9,395 bases of DNA. It comes from Candidatus Aminicenantota bacterium (GTDB taxonomy: Bacteria; Acidobacteriota; Aminicenantia; S016-38). The notes beneath the pieces were generated by a model that worked only from the letters and a program-made list of their open reading frames with translations, had not been told where the DNA came from and made no database searches. Each line of letters starts with the position of its first letter. Position 1 is the first letter of the stretch. Positions 1-4,939 of this stretch are shown here, one piece after another. Made by a program: the position numbers and the translations under genes. The stretch lies in contig JAGHBF010000034.1 of assembly GCA_021161165.1 (NCBI GenBank), positions 1 to 9,395 of the forward strand, read 5' to 3'.

Positions 1-1371
1 CAGCGTAGCTGGGGAGTCCCTATACCTGTGCTTTACTGCGAAAACTGCGGAGAACCCTTAACTGACACGGATGTTATGGACAAAATAGCTGATGTTTTTG
101 AAAAAGAGGGCTCTGACTCCTGGTTCAAACATCCTTCAGAATACTTCCTCCCGGAAGGGAAAAAATGCAAAAAATGCGGTGGAACAAAGTTCCGCAAGGA
201 AAACGACATTGTAGATGTTTGGTTCGAATCAGGAACATCCCACGCTGTATTAAAAATAAGAGAGGACTACGTATGGCCCTCTGACGTCTACCTTGAGGGA
301 AACGACCAGTACAGGGGCTGGTTCCACAGCTCCCTTCTGGTGGCACTGGCAAATGAAGGGGAAAGCCCTTACAGACAGGTTATAACCCATGGATGGGTTC
401 TTGACGAGAACGGTAGGGCCATGTCCAAATCACTGGGTAACGTGATAGAGCCCGGGGAAATTATAAAGAAATACGGCGCAGAAACCCTTAGGCTATGGGT
501 TGCAATGCTCGATTACAAGGAAGATGTTAAATTGGGAGAGGAGATAATAACCCGATTAACAGAAGCGTACAGAAAAATAAGGAATACATGGAGATTTATG
601 CTTGGAAATCTTAAAGATTTTAATCCTGAAAAAGACTCTGTAAGCGAGGATGAACTTCTACCCTCAGACAGGTTCATACTTACGAAATTTAGACGCCTGA
701 GTGAAAACGTTAAGGAACTATATAAAAACTATCAGTATTACAGAATTTCACACCTTCTTTATGATTTCTTCACTGTTGATTTAAGCGCTTTTTATCTCGA
801 TATAACCAAGGATAGACTCTACTGTTCACATCCCCAGGACAAAGAAAGAAGAGCAGCCCAGACAGCTATATTCGAACTCGCAAGAGACACACTAAGATTA
901 ATGGCTCCCCTTCTCTCATTCACAACAGAAGAAGCCTGGGAATATCTCCCTGAATTTCCTGGCAAGAAAGAATCTGTGCTCCTCGAACTGTTCCCCGAAA
1001 AAAAGGAACCCCTTTTAACTGAAGCAGAAGAAAAGGAATGGGAAGTACTGCTGAAATTCAGGGAACTTGCCAACAAAGCACTGGAAGATGCGAGAAAGGA
1101 AAAACTCATAGGAAATTCTCTGGAGGCAAAACTGGTATTCTATGCCAGGGACAAAGAGAAGGAAATTCTTGAAAAATACAGTCCTTATTTCCTGGAGCTC
1201 TTCATAGTCTCACAATGGGAAATAAAAGAAGGAGAAGAAGATGTTAAGGTAACAAGAGCAGAAGGAGAAAAATGTGCTCGTTGCTGGGTATTCCACCCTG
1301 ATGTAGGCAAAAACGAAGAACATCCAAACCTCTGTCCACGCTGCATAGATGTGGTAGGGAGGCTCGATTGA
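1..1371 (+). CDS. ileS: Isoleucyl-tRNA synthetase, C-terminal half (5' end outside window)
   Basis: Cytoplasmic class I aminoacyl-tRNA synthetase that charges tRNA-Ile. About 456 residues are visible; the family is usually about 930, so the HIGH motif and most of the editing domain lie upstream. The frame is open from base 1 and begins with the conserved RSWGVPIPV stretch, so the GTG at base 28 is an internal codon and not a start. In order: a CxxC pair (residues 13/16) with a second at 56/59, probably an inserted zinc knuckle; DVWFESGTSH near residue 73; the KMSKS loop as AMSKSLGN (140-147); a helical anticodon-binding domain (about 215-320); and a C-terminal zinc ribbon with CARCW and CPRC pairs. 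The TGA stop overlaps the lspA TTG start (TTGA), which indicates translational coupling. The family assignment is secure; only the 5' end is missing. Confidence 0.97.
   Translation, partial: QRSWGVPIPVLYCENCGEPLTDTDVMDKIADVFEKEGSDSWFKHPSEYFLPEGKKCKKCGGTKFRKENDIVDVWFESGTSHAVLKIREDYVWPSDVYLEGNDQYRGWFHSSLLVALANEGESPYRQVITHGWVLDENGRAMSKSLGNVIEPGEIIKKYGAETLRLWVAMLDYKEDVKLGEEIITRLTEAYRKIRNTWRFMLGNLKDFNPEKDSVSEDELLPSDRFILTKFRRLSENVKELYKNYQYYRISHLLYDFFTVDLSAFYLDITKDRLYCSHPQDKERRAAQTAIFELARDTLRLMAPLLSFTTEEAWEYLPEFPGKKESVLLELFPEKKEPLLTEAEEKEWEVLLKFRELANKALEDARKEKLIGNSLEAKLVFYARDKEKEILEKYSPYFLELFIVSQWEIKEGEEDVKVTRAEGEKCARCWVFHPDVGKNEEHPNLCPRCIDVVGRLD
1356..1362 (+). promoter_or_regulatory. Shine-Dalgarno sequence that fixes the lspA TTG start
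   Basis: AGGGAGG lies at the end of ileS, five bases before TTG 1368. No ATG or GTG in the lspA frame is nearby (ATG 1378 is in another frame), so this site supports the TTG as the true start. Confidence 0.7.
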
Positions 1372-1871
1372 AAGGTTATGTAAAGGCTCTGATACTTATA
1401 ATTTTCCTTTTCGCAGCAGATCAGTACACAAAATGGCTCGTCTCTATTAACCTTAAACCATGGCAAATTAAACCTGTAACTTCTTTCCTCAACCTTGTCC
1501 ATGTTAGAAATACTGGGATGGTTTTCGGCTTTCTTTCAGGGATAAACAATAAAGCTGTTTTCTGGGTTATAACTATTGCCTCTCTTTCTGCTGCTATCTT
1601 TGTAGTCTATCTTTTCATAAAAGAAAAAAACGGATTTGCCAGATTCACCCTTTCTCTTATTATTTCCGGAGCAGCAGGGAACCTTTTCGACAGAATTTCC
1701 AGAGGGTATGTCATAGATTTTCTCGACTTTCACATAGGTAAGCATCATTGGCCATCCTTTAACCTTTCGGATTCTTTTATTACCGTGGGCTCTCTTCTTT
1801 TAATTCTTTACTTTTTAATGGGAGGTGAAAAGAAAAATGTATCCGATTCTCTTCAGGATTGGGCCGATTAA
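1368..1871 (+). CDS. lspA: Lipoprotein signal peptidase (signal peptidase II)
   Basis: Inner-membrane aspartyl protease that cleaves the signal peptide from prolipoproteins before the diacylglyceryl-modified cysteine. The protein has 167 residues, normal for the family. Hydrophobic helices lie at about 5-20, 63-84, 92-104 and 138-152. Family motifs are present: AADQYTK (16-22), VRNTGMVFGF (46-55), GNLFDRISRGYVIDF (104-118) and FNLSDSFITVG (131-141). The catalytic aspartate pair is expected at D117 (VIDF) and D135 (LSDSF), by analogy with LspA enzymes of known structure. The start is TTG, overlapping the ileS stop and preceded by a good Shine-Dalgarno sequence. The 3' end overlaps lgt by 35 bases. 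The ileS-lspA pairing is common in bacteria, and the following lgt encodes the preceding step of the pathway. No critical residue appears to be missing. Confidence 0.96.
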   Translation: MKGYVKALILIIFLFAADQYTKWLVSINLKPWQIKPVTSFLNLVHVRNTGMVFGFLSGINNKAVFWVITIASLSAAIFVVYLFIKEKNGFARFTLSLIISGAAGNLFDRISRGYVIDFLDFHIGKHHWPSFNLSDSFITVGSLLLILYFLMGGEKKNVSDSLQDWAD

Positions 1872-2637
1872 TATCTATGGCTATGGCTTCTGGATAGCGG
1901 TAGGTATAATAGCTGCATTTATTATTGGAGCAAAAGAAGCAGAAAGAGTAGGATTACCGAAAAATTCTGTTCTGGATGTAGCCTTCTGGACAATAGTAGT
2001 TGCCTTTCTCACATCAAAGCTGGGATTACTCTTCGAAGAACCAGGATTTTATATAGAAAACCCAAAGGAGCTTTTAAGGTCTGGAGGCGTTTTTTATGCG
2101 GGATTGATCGGTGGCTTCTTGTTCTTGGTTTTAATGCTTTATATAAAAAAGCTGCCCTTCTGGAAAACCATGGATGTTTACGCCCTGGTTATACCTTTGG
2201 CTCATGGATTTGGAAGACAGGGATGCTTTTCAGCAGGCTGTTGCTATGGAAGGCCGACAGACGTTCCCTGGGGAGTGGTCTTTCACAGCGAATTCGCCCA
2301 TAAACACGTGGGCACGCCTCTGGGAGTAAAGATACACCCCGTCCAGCTTTATGAATCTTTTCTGAATTTTATTCTTTTCTTAATTCTTTTCTTCCTGGTA
2401 AGAAAAAAGAAAAAATTCGATGGTCTTATCTCTGCGCTCTATTTAATAGGCTATGGAATAATAAGATTTCATGACGAATATTACCGTGGAGATCCTGGCA
2501 GGGGATGGATAATTCATGGTTCTTCACCATGGACTTCCATTTCTGTTCCTCAGTTTATCAGTCTAATCCTCATCTTATCGGGTATTTTAATAATACTCAT
2601 CAGAAGGAGGCATGAGAAAATTAAAAGCAGAACTTAA
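1837..2637 (+). CDS. lgt: Phosphatidylglycerol--prolipoprotein diacylglyceryl transferase
   Basis: Inner-membrane enzyme that transfers diacylglycerol from phosphatidylglycerol to the lipobox cysteine, the first step of lipoprotein maturation. I chose ATG 1837 (266 aa) over the in-frame GTG at 1825, because the GTG lies inside the Shine-Dalgarno GGAGGTGA (1821-1828) and ATG 1837 follows it at normal spacing. The N-terminus MYPILFRIGPINIYGYG is typical. Signature stretches are GGVFYAGLIGG (83-93), GRQGCFSAGCCYGRP (126-140) with TDVPWG after it, HPVQLYE (167-173) and GIIRFHDEYYRGD (207-219). R127 corresponds to the essential Arg of the GRxGNF motif. Two positions differ from E. coli: Y87 where E. 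coli has His103, and C130 where it has Asn146. As I remember them, such cysteine-rich Lgt versions are common in Desulfobacterota and relatives. The gene overlaps lspA by 35 bases and the pseudouridine synthase gene by 26. Confidence 0.95.
   Translation: MYPILFRIGPINIYGYGFWIAVGIIAAFIIGAKEAERVGLPKNSVLDVAFWTIVVAFLTSKLGLLFEEPGFYIENPKELLRSGGVFYAGLIGGFLFLVLMLYIKKLPFWKTMDVYALVIPLAHGFGRQGCFSAGCCYGRPTDVPWGVVFHSEFAHKHVGTPLGVKIHPVQLYESFLNFILFLILFFLVRKKKKFDGLISALYLIGYGIIRFHDEYYRGDPGRGWIIHGSSPWTSISVPQFISLILILSGILIILIRRRHEKIKSRT
2604..2610 (+). promoter_or_regulatory. Strong Shine-Dalgarno, one base from the ATG
   Basis: AAGGAGG ends at 2610 and the only usable ATG begins at 2612, leaving a one-base spacer where five to nine is normal. 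The frame is closed upstream by TAA at 2591, and no ATG, GTG or TTG follows before the S4 domain would be lost. Initiation here may rely on ribosomes arriving from lgt, which ends 26 bases downstream of this start. Confidence 0.5.
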
Positions 2638-3535
2638 AGCTGAAGAGGAAGAGAGGTTAGACGGATATCTGGCAGCGAAACTCGAAATTTCCCGGTCAAA
2701 AATAAAAAAAGCAATTAAAGAAGGCAAAATATTAGTAAACGGAAAAATAGTAAAACCCTCTCACATTTTAAAACCAGGTGAAAAAATAACAGTGGAAATA
2801 GAAGAAGAGCCTTTTATACCTGAACCGGCAGACGTCAGCTTCAGGATTATTTATGAAGATTCATCAATATTAGCTGTGGATAAACCATCAGGACTTATCG
2901 TGCACCCGGCTGAAGGAATTAAAGAACCTACCCTTGTTAATGGGCTCATTAAAATAAGGCCGGAAATTGCAGGAGTGGGTAGTAGCCGCAGACCGGGTAT
3001 AGTTCATCGTCTGGATAAAGAAACCTCAGGAATAATGCTTGTTGCAAAGACTGAAGAAGCATACCAGAAACTGCAACGACAATTCGCCAGTAGGGAAGTT
3101 CATAAAAGTTACATAGCAATAGTTGAAGGAAGTACTCCCAAAACAGGAGATATCCCCCTATCCATAGGAAGAGACCCCCATCACAGAGGGAAGTTTTCAG
3201 TAGGAGCATATTCCACAAGAGAGGCACTTACGATTTTCAGGAAGGTGGGTGAACTTAACGGTTTTTCAGTTCTTCTCGTATGTCCTTTTACAGGAAGAAC
3301 TCATCAGATAAGGGTTCATCTTTCATTTATAGGGCATCCAATCGTCGGCGACTCTTTATATGGGAAAGCAGGCGGTCCTCTGGGCAGACTTGCCCTTCAT
3401 GCCTTTTGTATTTCTTTTATACATCCTGAAAAAGAAAAAAGAATGGAATTGTGCAGTGAAATTCCGGAAGAGTTTGTGAATTTTATGGGAAAACTCACAG
3501 AGAAGATAAAAACAATAAAATTTTGTTCTGAATAA
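2612..3535 (+). CDS. rluD: RluA-family 23S rRNA pseudouridine synthase, RluD-like
   Basis: Cytoplasmic enzyme that isomerises uridine to pseudouridine, most likely in 23S rRNA. The 307 residues comprise an N-terminal S4 RNA-binding domain (about 15-62, from RLDGYLA through ISRSKIKKAIKEGKILVNG) and an RluA catalytic domain. The latter has the active-site motif HRLDKETSG (132-140, catalytic Asp135), ILAVDKPSG (86-94) and GRTHQIRVHL (228-237) followed by GHPIVGDSLYG. An S4 domain with this length fits the RluC/RluD subgroup, of which RluD (helix 69) is the commonest; the exact target uridines cannot be read from sequence. The start overlaps the end of lgt and has an abnormally close Shine-Dalgarno. 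This is the last gene of the ileS-lspA-lgt block; a 91-bp gap follows. Confidence 0.9.
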   Translation: MRKLKAELKAEEEERLDGYLAAKLEISRSKIKKAIKEGKILVNGKIVKPSHILKPGEKITVEIEEEPFIPEPADVSFRIIYEDSSILAVDKPSGLIVHPAEGIKEPTLVNGLIKIRPEIAGVGSSRRPGIVHRLDKETSGIMLVAKTEEAYQKLQRQFASREVHKSYIAIVEGSTPKTGDIPLSIGRDPHHRGKFSVGAYSTREALTIFRKVGELNGFSVLLVCPFTGRTHQIRVHLSFIGHPIVGDSLYGKAGGPLGRLALHAFCISFIHPEKEKRMELCSEIPEEFVNFMGKLTEKIKTIKFCSE

Positions 3536-3626
3536 AAATAACTCAATGAATCATACTTTCCTAACAAAAAATTGCCTATCTAAAAATTTTTTTCTCCTCA
3601 GTAATGTAATGATAAAATGGTTACCA
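3536..3626. other. Intergenic gap between the pseudouridine synthase and TauE-like genes
   Basis: This 91-bp AT-rich gap holds the probable -10 element of the next gene. An A/T-only inverted repeat (AAAAAATT near 3567-3573 with AATTTTTT near 3585-3592) is present but too weak to call a terminator. Confidence 0.4.
3610..3618 (+). promoter_or_regulatory. Probable extended -10 promoter of the TauE/SafE gene
   Basis: TGATAAAAT fits an extended -10 element (TG, one base, TAAAAT at 3613-3618). No good -35 is present at the usual distance. The expected transcript start is at about 3625-3627, right at ATG 3627, which would give a nearly leaderless mRNA. No Shine-Dalgarno is visible before any candidate start. 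The prediction rests on pattern alone. Confidence 0.4.
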
Positions 3627-4394
3627 ATGAACGAAATCTGGAAACTGATCCTGCTTGCAATAGTTGGTTTAATTGCAGGCTTCGTAAATGTGGTGGCAGG
3701 GGGTGGTTCCTTTTTAACCCTGCCAGTCCTTATATTTGCAGGACTTCCGGGACCTGTGGCTAATGGAACTAACAGGATAGGAATCCTGATCCAAAACATA
3801 TTCGCAGTTGTAAGGTTTCATAAACTTAAAGTATTCCCATGGAAATTTGCTCTGGCTGTTATAACACCTGCCACCATGGGCGCCATAATAGGAGCATTCA
3901 TGGCAACAGAAATCAGCGATGCGGCTTTCAGAAAAATTCTTGCGGTGATTATGATAGGAATAACTTTTGTAAGCCTTTATTTCAAACCAACAAAAAGGCT
4001 TCAGAGCGGTGAGGAAAAAGTCGAACTCGGTTCCATTTCATGGAAAAAATGGACAGGGATAATCACTGCCTTTTTCTTTATAGGAATTTACGGAGGATTT
4101 GTTCAGGCTGGAGTTGGATTTCTAATACTTTCTGCCATTGTTCTTTCTGGTTTTGACCTTGTCAGAGGCAACGCAATAAAGGTTTTTGTGGTGCTTATTT
4201 TTACAATTTTTGCTCTCGGTATATTCATATCAAAGGGTCAGGTAAACTGGTCTATGGGATTATCTCTTGCTGTAGGAACAACTATAGGAGGACAGTTTGG
4301 GGCAATAGCATCAGTAAAGAAAGGTAATAAATTTATTCAGAAATTTGTAACTGTTGCCATCATAGTTTTTGCCATAAAACTTTTAATTAGCTGA
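3627..4394 (+). CDS. TauE/SafE-family membrane permease (sulfite/organosulfonate exporter-like)
   Basis: Polytopic inner-membrane protein of the TauE/SafE (DUF81) family; some members export sulfite, sulfoacetate or related anions, but the substrate here cannot be predicted. From ATG 3627 it has 255 residues, the usual length. Upstream in-frame ATGs at 3546 and 3609 would add up to 27 polar residues and lie at or before the probable -10 element, so they were rejected. The family's internal duplication is visible. The first half has GLIAGFVNVVAGGGSFLTLP followed by ANGTNRIGILIQN. The second half has GIYGGFVQAGVGFLILSAIV followed by RGNAIKVFVVL. About eight hydrophobic segments are present. It follows the ileS block after 91 bp and converges on a small membrane-protein gene. 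It looks like a separate transcription unit. Confidence 0.88.
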   Translation: MNEIWKLILLAIVGLIAGFVNVVAGGGSFLTLPVLIFAGLPGPVANGTNRIGILIQNIFAVVRFHKLKVFPWKFALAVITPATMGAIIGAFMATEISDAAFRKILAVIMIGITFVSLYFKPTKRLQSGEEKVELGSISWKKWTGIITAFFFIGIYGGFVQAGVGFLILSAIVLSGFDLVRGNAIKVFVVLIFTIFALGIFISKGQVNWSMGLSLAVGTTIGGQFGAIASVKKGNKFIQKFVTVAIIVFAIKLLIS

Positions 4395-4408
4395 AATACC
4401 TATTTCAG
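4391..4408. terminator. Hairpin between convergent genes, possible bidirectional terminator
   Basis: CTGAAATA, two bases, then TATTTCAG form a perfect 8-bp inverted repeat. It fills most of the gap between the TauE-like stop (4392-4394) and the stop of the opposing gene (4411-4413). Neither side has a clear run of T, so termination strength is uncertain. Confidence 0.4.
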
Positions 4409-4410
4409 GG

Positions 4411-4767
4411 TCAGAGCTTTCTACGCCTTTTTCTGGCTGTATTCCAGTCAATCAAGAAGAAAATTCCCGTTAAAAATAAAGGGCCAGAAACTATAAATTG
4501 AACTGTCCAGTTCACCCTTGAAATTGCTACAACCATGTATAAAAACCCAAGGGCTATAAATATTACTCCGCCGATAAATGGTTTTTTCCAGGCTATAAGC
4601 AGGGTGATAAAAACAACAGCAGCAGGAAGGAGGGAAATGAAAAAACCAAGCAGCATTTTACCGAGACTTACTTCTTTACCAAAGACATCGAAGCTCAAAA
4701 GGACCAGAAATATAGTGAAAAGAACTCCAAGTCCTCTTGGTATCCAGAAAAATATCCTGTGCCTCAT
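4411..4767 (-). CDS. Small four-helix integral membrane protein, DUF7670-like
   Basis: Hypothetical inner-membrane protein of 118 residues, function unknown. Four hydrophobic segments are visible: about 7-28 (PRGLGVLFTIFLVLLSFDVF), 38-58, 62-80 and 90-107, with a basic tail ending RKRRRKL. The pattern of an aromatic, Pro-Arg start, a SFDVF helix end, AWKKPFIGG and a final SGPLFLTGIFFLIDW resembles the small DUF7670-type proteins as I remember them; a profile search is needed to confirm. I chose the internal ATG at 4767, although the frame is open to an ATG at 4806. The longer form would begin inside the GGGGTCTGTCCCC repeat and add 13 residues without membrane or motif character. A probable extended -10 lies between the two ATGs. 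No Shine-Dalgarno is visible. Confidence 0.7.
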   Translation of the reverse strand: MRHRIFFWIPRGLGVLFTIFLVLLSFDVFGKEVSLGKMLLGFFISLLPAAVVFITLLIAWKKPFIGGVIFIALGFLYMVVAISRVNWTVQFIVSGPLFLTGIFFLIDWNTARKRRRKL

Positions 4768-4773
4768 AATTGG

Positions 4774-4803
4774 AGTATAACACAACATTAAGGGGTCTGT
4801 CCC
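4774..4803 (-). promoter_or_regulatory. Probable promoter of the small membrane-protein gene
   Basis: Reading the minus strand, GGGACA (4803-4798) is followed after 18 bases by TATACT (4779-4774), with TG one base before the -10 (extended -10). The -35-like hexamer lies inside the first GGGGTCTGTCCCC repeat copy. Six bases separate the -10 from ATG 4767, so the mRNA would be leaderless. Inferred from consensus match only. Confidence 0.4.
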
Positions 4804-4825
4804 CAAAATGTATGGGGTCTGTCCC
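4792..4825. repeat. Two-copy REP-like GC-rich repeat
   Basis: GGGGTCTGTCCCC (4792-4804) recurs as GGGGTCTGTCCC (4814-4825) with a 9-bp AT-rich spacer, a 22-bp period. Each unit can fold into a 4-bp GC stem around a TCTGT loop. Its base composition contrasts with the AT-rich surroundings. Short palindromic units of this type (GGGGACAGACCCC on the other strand) resemble REP elements mobilised by REP-associated tyrosine transposases. No transposase is present in this window. Confidence 0.6.
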
Positions 4826-4910
4826 TATTCACAGAAATGCGTGAGACTGCCTGACATTAAATAACTATGGATTTGTAACTTATAAATTGTGGAAATCCTC
4901 TTAAGAATAT

Positions 4911-4933
4911 GGGGAATCTTACCTCAATTCCCC
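4911..4933 (-). terminator. Hairpin downstream of the sulfatase-like gene, possible terminator
   Basis: GGGGAAT (4911-4917) and ATTCCCC (4927-4933) are a perfect 7-bp inverted repeat with a 9-base loop, starting seven bases after the sulfatase-like stop on the minus strand. The flanking T/A pair extends the stem to 8 bp. The sequence after it (ATATTCTTAAG) lacks a solid T run, so it may be a weak terminator or a 3'-end stabilising hairpin. Confidence 0.45.
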
Positions 4934-4939
4934 AGAAAA

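Noticed and set aside
819..1109. Antisense and overlapping open frames inside ileS, lgt, leuC and the sulfatase-like gene
   Set aside because: They are low-complexity mirror translations of well-supported genes, with no recognisable domains or ribosome-binding sites.
3566..3593. Possible rho-independent terminator after the pseudouridine synthase gene
   Set aside because: The stem is made only of A/T pairs in an AT-rich gap, so it would be unstable despite the following T run.
3546..3626. ATG 3546 or 3609 as the start of the TauE-like gene
   Set aside because: Neither has a Shine-Dalgarno, the added residues do not resemble the family, and both lie at or before the probable -10 element.
4768..4806. 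ATG 4806 as the start of the small membrane-protein gene
   Set aside because: It begins inside the repeat spacer and the 13 extra residues are largely repeat-encoded and unlike the rest; a promoter fits between the two ATGs.
4792..4825. CRISPR-like repeat
   Set aside because: Only two 12-13 bp units with a 9-bp spacer and no cas genes; the units are self-complementary and REP-like instead.
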